A stretch of 64,000 bases of DNA, taken from assembly GCF_018143015.1 (NCBI RefSeq), contig NC_054741.1:53335048-53399047 (forward strand), in the 5' to 3' direction. The notes beneath the pieces are model-generated. The model was not told where the DNA came from and made no database searches. It saw nothing but the letters and a program-made list of their open reading frames with translations. Each line of letters opens with the position of its first letter. Position 1 is the first letter of the stretch. Shown here one piece after another: positions 19,185 through 30,090 of this stretch. Source of the stretch: Lytechinus variegatus (Eukaryota > Echinodermata > Echinoidea > Temnopleuroida > Toxopneustidae). Position numbers and translations under genes: made by a program.

Positions 19185-22100
19185 CTAAAATAAAAGTGAA
19201 AAATATATGAAACATTTTCCTCCATAACACTCAATAGGAAATAAATGTTTATTATTATGTAGAGTTATTCAATGTAGGTAATATACATGCATCACTTACT
19301 CTAAAAATGAACGTAGATACAATTAAACACAGACAGATAAATTATGCAACCCCAATTTCTTTTCAGTGGAGGTGTTAAAAGAATATCAATTTTGCTGTTT
19401 AGTCAACAATGAACAAAGAATAAACGTGAACATATATCGAACGTAACATTGAAGGTATATCATAACACCTCAAACAAAATTAATATTATGCACACTACAA
19501 GTACAACTATTCGTAATACCCCCATCTACAAAGAAAGGTAACTAGGAGGTTCATTATGATAAAACTGTCGATCACGAAATATAAAATAAGAAGCCTGAAC
19601 ACTTCCAATTGTGGTAAAAATGAATAGTGAAAAAATAGGTGGATAATAATTTAAATTTAGTTCAATGAAATTGAAAATAACGGAGAATTTTAATTGGCAC
19701 TTTAACAAATTTTGTAAAGTCAACTGTAACTCTTTATATTAGCTTCAGGGAACGTCCCCTGGCAAACTGACTTTGTGCTGGTATGGGAAAAGGGTTTATA
19801 GGGAGGCATCACTTTACCTGGTTGGCACGTAGCTCCAGTATAATTGAAAGGACAGTTACACATGTAAGTTGCATTATCCGCAGAGTTCGTACAGTTTCCT
19901 CCATTAAGACACGGATTCGAATCACAGGGGTTTACTGGCACGGACAGAAAATTAATGTTAACATTAAGGGGATAAAACAGGGGAACATGCAAATTAATCT
20001 TGAAATAAAAAATATTCCTTAAGCTTTCATGAGGAAAAAAAAATCAAATCGACCTCAATTTCTGGAATTATGTCAACTCGGGCTAAATATATAATGCAGT
20101 CCTCTTCTTTTTACAGTTATTTTCATTTTTAAAATATATTTTTAGAGGCAACCTATTCTCTTTCTATTTTAATGAGACAATGGAAAAAAGCTCTTGCAAA
20201 AGTCGTTCTAGACTTTCCTTGAAAATTTCAAATAAAATTTTAAATAAATTTTTTTCTTCCATTTCAGTACATTTTTCATAAACATAAATTCATACATAAA
20301 TCAATTTGTTATAAAAAAATATAAGTAAGTACATATTGGGTGTAAGGAAGAAGGCATATACCCTAAAAGCTTAGGCTTGTGGCGGGATACGCCTGACGAC
20401 AAAAATACAATACAATACAAAGGAAAGGGCAGAGAAAAGAAAAGGAAAGGGAACAAGAGAGGGAGACGTGAGCGGGGAGGTGGGCATGAATTACTAAATA
20501 AAATAGAATGCTCAACAAAATATCAGTGGGGGCAAAGTATAAAACGACAACAATTTGTCCATGGTTCATGTTATGTTTGAAGTCAAAAGGAGACGTAAGA
20601 TCGGAAATATTTATATGTATAACGACAGAAGCAATTTTTTTCATTTTATACTTAAAGCTGGTTGTCGACAAAGATTTTTTTTTTATGTAATCCGGAATTT
20701 CTTTCCATATTTTGGGGCCAGTATAACGAATGTTGTGTTGGAAGATTATTTTTCTATGTTTGGGAATGAATATTTGATCGGGTAGCAAAATGATGTGTGT
20801 TGGAAACATGTGTAAATGAAGCGCGAAATTTTTGTGGAATTTGAGAATTTAAACATCTGTAAAGAAAATGACATTGTTGAAGTTTGTTGATGTCTTCTAA
20901 TTTCAACAATTTTAGGGAAGAAACAAATTCGTGGTATTTGCTGGTGGTATATTGACGTCTGGAGAAATAATACGTAAATTTTATTTTGAAGGGAACATAT
21001 TTTTTTAAGATGGGTTTGATATTTGTTAGCCCAGACTAAATTACAGCAATAAAAATATGGCAGGATTAAAGAGCAATACAATGTACGTAATATAGTTTTA
21101 GGCAAGTAAAAACTTAGACGATATATTATTCCAATATTTTTTGCAACTTTGTTCTCAATTTCATTTATGTGATGTATCCATGTTAAATTACTATCATTGA
21201 TAACGCCAAGAAACCTAGTATTTTCAACTCTGGGAATTATTTGATTGTTAAGCTTCACCACTACATGATTAAGATCAATACGCCTTGTGGAGTTACGGAA
21301 TATAATGTGGTTGCATTTCTTATAGTTAATGGTAAGCTTGTTCGCACAAAACCATTTACAAACATTTGTTAGTTCAGTATTTACAGTTTCACATAAGTGA
21401 TAAAGATTTTTTATCAGAATAAACAATATTGGTATCGTCGGCATACATAAAAAAGCAAAGGAGATTTGACGAACGATAAATGTCATTAAAAAATAAAATA
21501 AACAAAAGTGGGCCAAGTAATGACCCTTGTGGTACTCCACATTCAATTGTCCTAAGTTCAGACTGAACGGAGTTATAAATGATTACGATTTGAGAGGTAA
21601 CTAGAAGAAAGGTCGAGGGCAGTTCCACGAATACCATAGTTATCTAGTTATGATATAAGTATTTTATGATTCATAGTGTCAAACGCTTTTGACAAGTCAA
21701 TAAATATCCCTATTGCAAATGAGTCGTGCTCAAAGAAGTCAATTACGGTATTTTTAATTCAACAAGAGCTAGTTCTGTTGAGTGGTCACTACGAAATCCG
21801 TACATAATAGAGTTAGGGCGCTAGTTAAGATGTGGTTTCAGGGTTCAGAATGATATATAATGTGTTTTTAGATTGACTTATTATAAATATTATCGAAGAA
21901 TGGGCGTCGCGTCAAATTTCATGACACCAATGACGTAGGCCTAATGTTTAATTCAAAACCATGAAAACGTTCTGCTAAGATTGTGTTTCATGAGTACTTA
22001 GCGTATATTTGAAATTTCAAGCTCCCCATGACGTATATTGTGATGATAAAAATTTATTTTTGTTTAATCATCAGAAGACAGTTTTTATGGTTCAACGATG

Positions 22101-25100
22101 ACCTTTACAGGCAGAAGTAACAGAAAGGAACTCACCAACCACAAAAACACAACTAACCTATTACTTAAAAAGCAACTTCTTCCTGAGCATAAATTAAATT
22201 GGGTATCAGAGGTCTATTCTAGGTACTTGGGTATAGATTTTTCTGTTAATCTAGTAAAAATGGTCGATCATAACTATACTGAAAAAATAAAGAGATAAAA
22301 CGTCAATTTGTTTCATGGTCTAAAAGAGCTTAACCGTTCTGGGAAGAATTACTGTAGTAAAATCTTTGTTGGTACCGACATTAAATTATTTATTGCTGTC
22401 ACTTCCAGAACCAAGTCAGGCAATAATGAAAGATATAAATCGTTCAAATGTGTCAACTGTATGATAAAGACGGGGTTAAAATTATAGATTTTTCATACAT
22501 GCTAAATCTCTGAAGATTTCAAGGATAAGACGATTTTTAAACGAGTCTGAAAACAGGTTTACTTTTCATATGTTCAATGTTTTCTTAAAATCAAACACAC
22601 AACCTTCACTTTGAAGTAGAAAAATGTAAGGCTCTTGTCAGCTGGTAAGGTTTGTTAGGTTTTCGAGCTGACCTTTGGGGTTGTTTTTTGTTTGATTCCT
22701 TTCCAGGCAACAATGGATATTAAAATAAGGTGGTTTCAAAATATTGTATATGAAAGATTCTCTGTTGAAATTTGGTATAGTGGCAAATATGAAATGTACT
22801 TTTTACATTGATAATGAAACAAATATGCATATATTTTGCCTTTGTACTTATTTTAAAGTAATATGGTCAAGAATAGAATCATGGATATTTCAAAATGCTC
22901 GAGAAGGTGATCGTATTAACGAATGAAAACAAATTGTTTGGATTTTGTGGTACAAATTATAATGTTCCTAACTGTATCACGGTGATCTTAAGAAAAGAGA
23001 TATATTTAGCCACATTGAGAACAGAGTTACCTTCATTTACTACAATTATGTCCGCTTTAAAACTTTATTATGAAATGGAAAAATATACATATGAAACAAA
23101 TTTCAGAACAAATAAGATCAGAAAGAAATGGTTTCGTACCAATGTTTATTTCTTTGATATAAGTATCAGATCTCTCATTTATCTTGCCAAATTTGTTTTG
23201 GCTGTGTCAATTTATTGTGTAATAAGTCAGTTTGACTATATGTCTATGTATTAGGAAATATGTATATAACATGTTTATTTACTGTTTGTCTGAAAAATGT
23301 AAATGTTTATTAAGTGTAATTATGCTTTTTGAAAATAAAGAGCTCTGTAGAAGGGGTGGCGGGGGACATATTACTTACATGTCATTTCACATGTTGATCC
23401 AGTAGTGAGTTCTGGACAATTACAGGTGAACATGTTTCCATTTTGATTGCAATCCCCACCGGAAAGACAGGGATTAGGGTTACAAGGGTCAGATGCTGGA
23501 TCACCTTTTGAAAATAAACATAAAATTTGAATAATGATAAAATCAATAATATTTTTCATCAGAGTCCAAATGATCTTACATTACATGATTTTATATCATT
23601 TACTTACATATTGCACAAGGATAAATGAGTCCATACTTTAAATTAATCATGATAATGGTATTGAATAATGATGGTGCAATAACGTTTTTTGTCATATTAT
23701 CAATCTTCTACGTGAGATGCAGTCTGTGAACATATCACCTCATATGAAATAGGAAACATGCACTGCCCAAGAGAATATTACATATTTGATACCATTTAAA
23801 ACCTCACTTTGATAAAAATGTATATATTCTTATATCAGACACTAACAATCTGACTAACAACTAAGTATTCCAACTCATACATTCACACATAATATGTGTG
23901 AATGTATGAGTTGGAATACTTAGTTGTTACAACATATTATGTTGGAGTTATCTTTCAATCAATTTACTAAATAGCAAATACACATTTCAGGTATAATTAA
24001 ATGAAATATCAATATATTTTTGTATACATACATATTAAATTGGTGCATGAGCATGGTGTGTGATCGTCATGTTTTATCCATACATCATATTTCAGCTTTA
24101 ACGTTTGAGGAAGGGAACTCACTTTGTGAGATACACCAGTTGAAAGAAAATACAACGACCCTATCAAACACTTAAACATTCGACAGTAACATGTCTTTTG
24201 TGTCTTAGATTGAGAATTTTCTATGATTTTTTTATTTACATGTTACTTACGTTCTATACTGTTTGTTCTCTCTGCCACCCAAAAGACGCTTCTCAACTGG
24301 ACAAATGTTGCCCTGAAAAAAAAAGACTATGCTGGTCATCTCAATATAAAGATGTACACGTCGGGATGTGAGCCTATCATGTTGTTGGATAACAGTTCTC
24401 ACGTCCATGGGAGATTCGACAGATAAGTAATGACCTCTACCAACCAAAGGTAAGTTTCATATATTCATGAACTATAATTTCATATTGCCACATATTTTTT
24501 TTCAATTTATAGAATCTAATGACCAAACCTCACTTTTATTTTTACAATATACAGTGGTAGGTTATGTTTCTCTGTCAATACTAGCGACCTATATTTATCA
24601 ATTCATACAAATATGATTTGCCGTTGAAGCATGTCATCGGGTAGGTCTAGTAAGTAACACATCAAGGCTAGTGGGTGATTTCTTGTTCGGTGTTTGGCAT
24701 TGGTGTTGGACTTTGGATTGCTTCCCCTAGCTCCAAAATCTATTCTGAGTTTGTAAAACTGATCCAGATCACATTATTGACATCTCAAAGAGTAGTGAGT
24801 GACTTTTCAGGACCACCTTCATTTTATGTTTGGTGTTATACTCGTGTAAAAATTGACCTAACACCAACACCAATAGGTAAACACTGAACTTGAAATCACC
24901 CAGTGTGGATTTTTGAAGATAAAGGTTGGATTATCCTTGACGTGACTTTGGCATTCATCATTGCCAATTCATTTAACAATGAAGTATATCATATTTTTTC
25001 AAAAAAAAAAAACTTCCAAAATCTCAGAGACGATCTTAGCTAATTGTTGAGATCGATATGAAGTACATATCCAGGGAACTCCTGAGTCCACAACGCGTTG

Positions 25101-28100
25101 TTACCGTCGCACCGTTGCAACGGTGCGACGGTAACATCTAGACATAATGTCCCTTATCTGGTGCTTATAGTGACAAAAAAAAAGAACGGGAAAAAGCGAA
25201 ACAGATTTGATACTTTACGTGAAATAGACAGCTCCGTTAGTTTCAGGAGGTGTCCAATTGAATTCAATAGTAGCTGCTTTGTCGTTATTATTAGCATGAG
25301 TTATGGCCGAATTAGCACCTTCGCAGGCCAGATATTTAAAATTAGTGGCGTCCCCATGCGACCATGTACCAATGATTTGGTCTCCATCGCTTGAAGTTTC
25401 TCGACGAGCTTGGATCAGAATACCCTTCAAAGCTGCAGAAGCGCTGTCCTTCGAAATTGTGACTAAAGAGAGAGAGAGAGGGGGGGGGGGGGGGGGGGGG
25501 GGGGCAGAGAGAAGAGACCGAACAGCGAGTAAAAATGCAAGTAGAGAACGAAATGCAAGTGGAGAACAATACTGACAACATTAAATAAAAAAGATTGGAT
25601 TTGGGGATATTGTAGACCCAATGATTTTTTTTTTCATTTTCTCGCTTTACGTGGATTGTATTTATTTCTCAACATGCCGGGTCAACATGGCAATACATCT
25701 TTCCTGTGACAATCATTTTTATGACAATACCATGCACTTCATTATCGCATTAAGAACAAGAGGTTTTGAACTGTAAGGTTTACACAGTTACTAATGTATT
25801 ATTAAAAATACAGACCAGTAAAAAAGGAGGTGTTTGAATGCGCTTGCTCACTCGCGCACATTAAAAAAAAAACGCCACAAGTTGTTGGTTTAGTTTTATT
25901 CATTCAATGATTGATTCATTGTAAATTTACTTTGTGGGAAAAGAATTGATATATTACATAAATATTCACTCAGATGCGGATGGATTATTCCATTCAGAGC
26001 AATTGATATATTGGCTTTATTCTTACCCATCTATTCGAACATCACACCAATGAATCATGCGTTTAACAAATTGAACATTATCATCAGTGCAGTTTTATTT
26101 AGATAAGGAATAACTTAAAGGGATTGGTTAACATTGGTTTGACTTTTAAAAAATCTGAGCGAGAAGGTCACACTTGCCACCTGTGTCTGTGATATGTTAC
26201 AAAAATGAAGCCCTGAAAAAAATGCATTCCAAAATCATTATTTAGTGCTTTAAAAATTGAAATATAAAGCGACCGGAAGCACCATCTTAATTTTATCCCA
26301 TACAGTTATGTGTACTATTTAGGCGTCAATAAGACGCTTATTTACAAAATCGGGTTTTGCCTTGTAGTTTTAGCTTTTCATTCTCAACAATGGTTGTTTT
26401 CAGGGTTTATTAGTTCTAATACATGCACTTGTACACATGATTCATCTTGGTTTGATTATTTCTTAAATCGGCTGCTCACAAAGTTAAACAATACCTTTAA
26501 TATTCTTAGTCTTGCTGTTTGTGTTATTTTTTTAATAATATGTAGATATTTCACAATGGCAAGAAAAAGAGTGTTAAAATTGCAGAAAAGAAAACATAGA
26601 ATAAAGTTCACAAAAGTGCAGTATTGATGGATCGTGAAAACCTGCACTTAAACCTAGTTTTGGAATGAGATCCCTGCCTTTATCGTTTTGGACTGTATCC
26701 GGTTGTATTCCTCATGCAGCTAACATAACGGAAACAAATATATGCAATGTCATAATACGATTGTTCGCTTCTAGCCATGTGAACATTAAGATAAAACATA
26801 GTGCCCAGTCGTTGACTATGACACTATATTTCCACTCTTTTTAAACCAAAATTTGAATAATCATTTGCTATGAAATGAGACTTCAAAATTTGGACTAGTT
26901 TAATAAGACAAATAATAATTATCCTTTATCTCTATCTTTCGTGTGGATGTTTAATTGGCTAGTGGTAAATGATTGTATTGTTTCCTGGGCTCGTACTACA
27001 AAGTGTTGCTACAGATTCAAACCAAACTCAAATTGATATTGATACACTGCAAAAACTCTGGTGTTGATTTAACACCAGCCCGGAATCTATATATGTCCAC
27101 ACCAGAGAAGTGTTAAACAATACAAGTTTCGTTTGGTCTAATACCAGATAGGTGTTTATACAACACCAGTTAGTATTAAAAACAGCATCGGTTTGATTAC
27201 AAACTGGTGTTGTTTCAATACTTCTCTGGTGTGGACATAATGATTCCAGGCTGATGATAAATCAACACGGGGTTTATGCAGTGTCATATCTCATAATTAC
27301 ACGTATTCAGATCAATCGCAACTCTATTATATGCAAGACGAGCACCGGGGGACCGTTTCATCAACATTTTTGTCCGACAAGTTGTCAGATCTGACATCTT
27401 TCCTTGATTCTGATTGGCTGAGAGGCACTGTTACTATAGTAACTGTCGGATAAAATGGGACTTGTCGGATAAAACGTCCGACACGTCCTTTCATGAAACG
27501 CTCCCCGGAAGCCCGTAACACAGAGCTTAGCAATCATCGTAGAGTAATATCTTTAAGATTGATTGCATTGACCAGAATGTAAAATCAAGCGTAACCTTTG
27601 TGTTATGGGACACAGCTGTTACCTCATACGTGATATCTGTTGGCATAATCAGGATGATGACACGACCAATGGCCTGTGCAGCTCCAAATATATATCACTG
27701 TCACAAAACCTCATCTCATAACTATATGTTTGTCACAACAACTCGTAGAACATCCCTCTCTGCCTATACTTTTGTACTCATCGAGCCATGCAAAACCATT
27801 ATCTTTCTTTATTTCGAGAACCAAGCTGCTTTGTATCCAGAAATGGTTATATATAACCATCAACGTATACTATAATTATATGCACCCGACCTTATTGCTA
27901 TTACTGGTATGAAATTTTCCCACCCGATCATGGTATTTCTTTTCCAAGATTGAACTAGGTATGGTAAGTAAACTATCAATGATAAAAGCAGGATTGTGTC
28001 TGAGGTTTATTTTTTTTATTTTAGAGTGACAAAAGAGAGAAAGAGGGGTGCTTACCGGTAATCTGCTGTCCTGGCGTATAGGCTGCATGACTTATTGACA

Positions 28101-28275
28101 TGGTATATGGACTATTCGATGTCTGGGGACTTGAAGAATGCTGTGGAGTCATATGACTGCAGGTTTGTATTGGAGCTCCACCTGGGTAGGCTTTGCTGTT
28201 GTGAACAAGACACACGATCATGACAACAATTTTCGAAATGACAAGCAAGTTAAAAGGTTTCGAGCTTCCCGCCAT
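19045..28275 (-). CDS. Gene B: GPI-anchored Reeler-EGF-EGF surface protein, six exons
   Basis: Exons at 28275-28056, 25462-25219, 24312-24251, 23504-23379, 19934-19818 and 19184-19045 join in frame (220+244+62+126+117+140 = 909 nt, 302 residues). All introns are GT-AG, with phases 1, 2, 1, 1, 1. Residues 1-29 form a signal peptide. Reeler spans about 30-173: YPGGAP, C-x-H-M-T-P-Q-H, SPYTMSIS, ALKGILIQARRE, IGTW, AITHANN, FNWTPP, ATFVQLRSVFWV. EGF1 (about 176-217, CLSGGDC to GSTCE) and EGF2 (about 218-256, CLNGGNC to GATCQ) each have six cysteines. The tail has a Ser/Thr stretch (LPSTTESISG, SSTTGKG), then a 19-residue hydrophobic end (LLCSLHLMMTAVMVLITFL), as in GPI signals; a single TM anchor is the alternative. 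Predicted location: outer cell surface. An in-frame ATG at 28311 would add 12 residues before the hydrophobic core; 28275 gives the better signal peptide. LINE fragments occupy intron 4. Confidence 0.85.
19818..19934 (-). CDS. Gene B exon 5 (EGF domain 2)
   Basis: Symmetric phase 1-1 exon of 117 nt between acceptor ccgtgccag|TAAACC and donor CCAG|GTAAAG. It reads NPCDSNPCLNGGNC, then TYMCNCPFNYTGATCQP: six cysteines with EGF spacing, N-glycosylation sequons NCT, NAT and NYT. Confidence 0.88.
20345..21830 (-). mobile_element. CR1/L2-like LINE fragment, degenerate
   Basis: On the minus strand, RT motifs appear in order: YGFRSDHSTELAL, FIDLSKAFDTMNH, CGVPQGSLLGPLLFILFFND and MYADDTN. A C-terminal part follows with CNHIIFRNS, TRFLGV, LILPYFYCCNLVWAN and GPKIWKEIPDYIKK. 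The frame is broken by shifts and stops (for example after KILIS near 21652). The 3' region around 20370-20410 ends in GTCGTCAGGCGTATCC and CCCTAAAAGC-type sequence. It lies in gene B intron 4 in the same orientation as the gene. Confidence 0.8.
22098..23347 (+). mobile_element. L1/Tx1-like LINE 3' fragment, degenerate
   Basis: The plus strand reads RYLGIDFSVNLVKMVDHNYT and IKRQFVSWSKRA, then after a frameshift TVLGRITVVKSLLVPTLNYL and LLSLPEPSQAIMKDI. It ends with NKLFGFCG, EIYLATLRTELPSF and LKLYYEMEKYTYETNF to a stop at 23254. This is the order of the RT thumb and C-terminal region of L1-group LINEs. Several frameshifts and stops make it inactive. It lies in gene B intron 4, opposite to the gene and to the neighbouring LINE. 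Confidence 0.75.
23379..23504 (-). CDS. Gene B exon 4 (EGF domain 1)
   Basis: Symmetric phase 1-1 exon of 126 nt, acceptor ttttcaaaag|GTGATCC, donor GACAT|GTAAGT. It reads DPCNPNPCLSGGDC, NMFTCNCPEL and TTGSTCEM: six cysteines. Confidence 0.88.
23855..23929. repeat. 75-bp perfect palindrome in gene B intron 3
   Basis: The left arm (23855-23891) begins TAACAACTAAGTATTCCAAC. The right arm (23893-23929) is its exact reverse complement, ending GGAATACTTAGTTGTTA, with one central base at 23892. No mismatch is seen in 37 bp. Confidence 0.95.
24251..24312 (-). CDS. Gene B exon 3 (end of Reeler domain)
   Basis: Acceptor ctttttttttcag|GGCAAC and donor GAAC|GTAAGT bound 62 nt. In the spliced frame it reads T-A-T-F-V-Q-L-R-S-V-F-W-V-A-E, matching gene A exon 3. 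Confidence 0.85.
24313..25098. other. Gene B intron 2, left part
   Basis: No coding or named repeat is recognised. The segment 24660-24900 (GTGGGTGATTTCTTGTTCGG to GAACTTGAAATCACCCA) has inverted ends and resembles a fold-back of about 230 bp. Confidence 0.4.
25099..25136. repeat. 38-bp GC-rich perfect palindrome in gene B intron 2
   Basis: TGTTACCGTCGCACCGTTG is followed immediately by its exact reverse complement with no spacer. A second short palindrome, CAACGCGTTG (25091-25100), overlaps its left edge. It lies about 85 bp inside the intron from the exon 2 donor. Confidence 0.95.
25219..25462 (-). CDS. Gene B exon 2 (core of Reeler domain)
   Basis: Acceptor ctctctttag|TCACAATT and donor TTCAC|GTAAAG bound 244 nt in phase 1 to 2. 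It carries LKGILIQARRETSSDGD, IIGTWSHGDATNF, ACEGANSAITHANNNDKAAT and FNWTPPETNG. Confidence 0.88.
25463..25504 (-). repeat. C25-(CT)n tract forming the exon 2 polypyrimidine tract
   Basis: The plus strand shows 25 consecutive G (25480-25504) next to (GA)6. On the sense strand this is C25 followed by (CT)n and TTTAG, ending at the exon 2 acceptor of gene B. Confidence 0.9.
25505..27042. other. Gene B intron 1, left part
   Basis: No gene recognised. A 105-residue plus-strand open frame at 26310-26627 has no recognisable motif. The segment 26110-26330 (AAAGGGATTGGTTAACATTGG onward, with GCGACCGGAAGCACCATC) looks like part of a dispersed repeat. Confidence 0.35.
27043..27283. mobile_element. 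TACACTGC MITE, copy 3
   Basis: The left end GATACACTGCAAAAACTCTG and the right end GGGGTTTATGCAGTGTC are inverted repeats, with internal ACACCAGAGAAGTGTT / AATACTTCTCTGGTGT arms. It has the same family layout as 17094-17340. Confidence 0.75.
27346..27508. mobile_element. GTTTCATGAAAGGA MITE, copy 1
   Basis: CCGGGGGACCGTTTCATCAAC and CTTTCATGAAACGCTCCCCGG are inverted ends. The interior has GTCCGACAAGTTGTCAGATC and TTGATTCTGATTGGCTGAGA. The copy at 33139-33299 is the same family in the opposite orientation. Confidence 0.75.
27508..27612. mobile_element. GTAACACAAAG MITE, copy 2
   Basis: The left AGCCCGTAACACAGAGCTTAG and right CCTTTGTGTTATGGGACAC ends are inverted. The interior TTGATTGCATTGAC matches the copy at 1615-1716. 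It directly abuts the preceding MITE. Confidence 0.65.
28056..28275 (-). CDS. Gene B exon 1 (signal peptide and start of Reeler)
   Basis: The ATG at 28275 opens a hydrophobic leader (NLLVISKIVVMIVCLV), then AYPGGAPIQTCSHMTPQH, SPYTMSIS and YTPGQQIT, ending at ACCG|GTAAGC in phase 1. Confidence 0.85.
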
Positions 28276-28311
28276 TTCCCCCTTCTTCCTATCCTCCAAT
28301 TGCGTAAACAA

Positions 28312-28770
28312 TCAAATTATTTTCTTAGGCCTTTCTCGTTAATCCCAGTTAACGTCTGATATGTTCTCTACAAAATCGGGAATAACCCCTGCGATTATCA
28401 CCAAAAAGTCTTTGTTGAAGATTCCACTGCACACAAATAAAATACAAACAACTCGCAGCATTGTGGTTGAGATAGTTTCCGCGTGACTCGTGTTATGAAG
28501 TATACTTCCATGGTTTTTCACAAAGTCATGCATGACTGTTCAAAGCCTTGATCTGTAGAGATGTACTGTACGTGCATGGTGCAGAACTCACTGTTTTGTT
28601 TGTACCTTTGTCGGGACCTTTGTGATTCTTATTCTGTGCATTGATCATTATGACACAATATCACTGTATTCACTGACAAGTATGCCATAGGCCTACCTTA
28701 TCACTGTCTACAGTAAAAAAGTGATCGTACACAACAGTCGATTATTCACCTCAAAAGCAAAATGTCGACT
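28312..28770. other. Upstream region of gene B
   Basis: The promoter of gene B is expected here on the minus strand. No convincing TATA box, known motif or repeat was identified. Confidence 0.35.
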
Positions 28771-29512
28771 GTTTTTGTCTCACCTGCATAGCAGAGTGAG
28801 ACTATAGGCGCCGCTTTTCCAACGGCGGCGGCGTCAACATCAAATCTTAACCTGAGGTTAAGTTTTTGAAATGACATCATAACTTAGAAAGTATATGGAC
28901 CTAGTTCATGAAACTTGGCCATAAGGTTAATCAAGTATTACTGAACATCCTATTAGAGTTTCATGTCACATGACCTAGGTCAAAGGTCATTTAGGGTCAG
29001 TGAACTTTGGCCGATTGGGGGTATCTGTTGAATTACAATCAAAACTTTAAAAGTTTTTGGATCTGATTCATGAAAATTGGACATAATAGTAATCAAGTAT
29101 CACTGAACATCCTGTGCAAGTTTCAGGTCACATGATCAAGGTCAAAGGTAATTTAGAGTCAATGAACTTTAGCCGAATCGGGGGTATTTGTTGAATTACC
29201 ATCATAACTTTAAAAGTATGTTGGTCTAATTCATAAAACTTGCACATAAGAGTAATCAAGTATCACTGAACATCCTGTGCGCATTTTATGTCACATGACC
29301 AAGGTCAATGAACTATGGCCATAATGGGGTATCTGTTGAATTACCATCCTATCTCTTTAAAGTGTATTGGTCTAGTTCATAAAACATGGAAATAAGAGTA
29401 ACCAAGTATCACTGAACATCTTGTGCGAGTTATAGTAGTTTTCAATGTCAGCACTGCTGCTATGTTGAATCGCGTGATGCAGGTGAGACGGCCAGAGGCA
29501 TTCCACTTGTTT
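28771..29512 (-). mobile_element. GTCTCACCTGC element with DR1 motifs, copy 1
   Basis: Read on the minus strand it runs from CAAGTGGAATGCCTCTGGCC to GGCGCCTATAGTCTCACTC. The tips pair as GTCTCACCTGC / GCAGGTGAGAC. Between them lie repeated units with GTTCAGTGATACTTG and TTCATGAA words. One intact AGGTCAAAGGTCA is at about 28977-28989. Non-coding. Confidence 0.75.
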
Positions 29513-30090
29513 TTTAGACTTGAATTTCTGTAGTACGTTTCAAATTCTCGATTAACTCTATCCAATAAGTGCTCATGGTCGACCGTTATTATTGACGGAG
29601 ATAGTTTTTGGGCAAAGTGCCCTCTCAAGCAAGATAATTATATACGAAATCCCCTCTCGCTCTCTCTTTCTCACATATACCTTTTTCTTAAAATGTTAAA
29701 TGATATTTTATTTCTTCCTCTTCAAAACATGAAAAATATTACCATATGTGTCAAACCATACATGAACCTTTTCCACCAGCATACACAGAAATAATAATGA
29801 AGTTATTACAAGCTAAATAAACAAAATTACTTAGCATTAATCAATAGAAATTGAAATTCAAATCTACCTGTTTTTCCCCTTCCATTCAAGGCATTCATGA
29901 ATGTCATTTCCGAAATAACACAGTTCTTACTCAAATTAAAAGGAAAATATAGCAGAGTCCTCATAATATTCCCCGTTTTATCTTCCCTCCTTCACGCCCC
30001 CCTTTCCCTCCCCTTAACAACCTAAAAACATACCACTTGCTTTTATCCACATATGCACGCATATCGGTAAAAGATTGTAGGGAGTGACGG
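29513..30090. other. Intergenic, no gene recognised
   Basis: AT-rich with (CT)n near 29652-29672. No gene or named repeat was seen. Confidence 0.4.

Noticed and set aside
19001-19234. 77-residue minus-strand frame (IHDRINKWDRVINRQ) as a separate protein
   Set aside because: It is another frame of gene B exon 6. Phase 1 from exon 5 selects the frame ending in the hydrophobic tail.
26310-26627. 105-residue plus-strand open frame in gene B intron 1
   Set aside because: No recognisable motif, no splice or promoter context, and AT-rich low-complexity composition. Probably chance.
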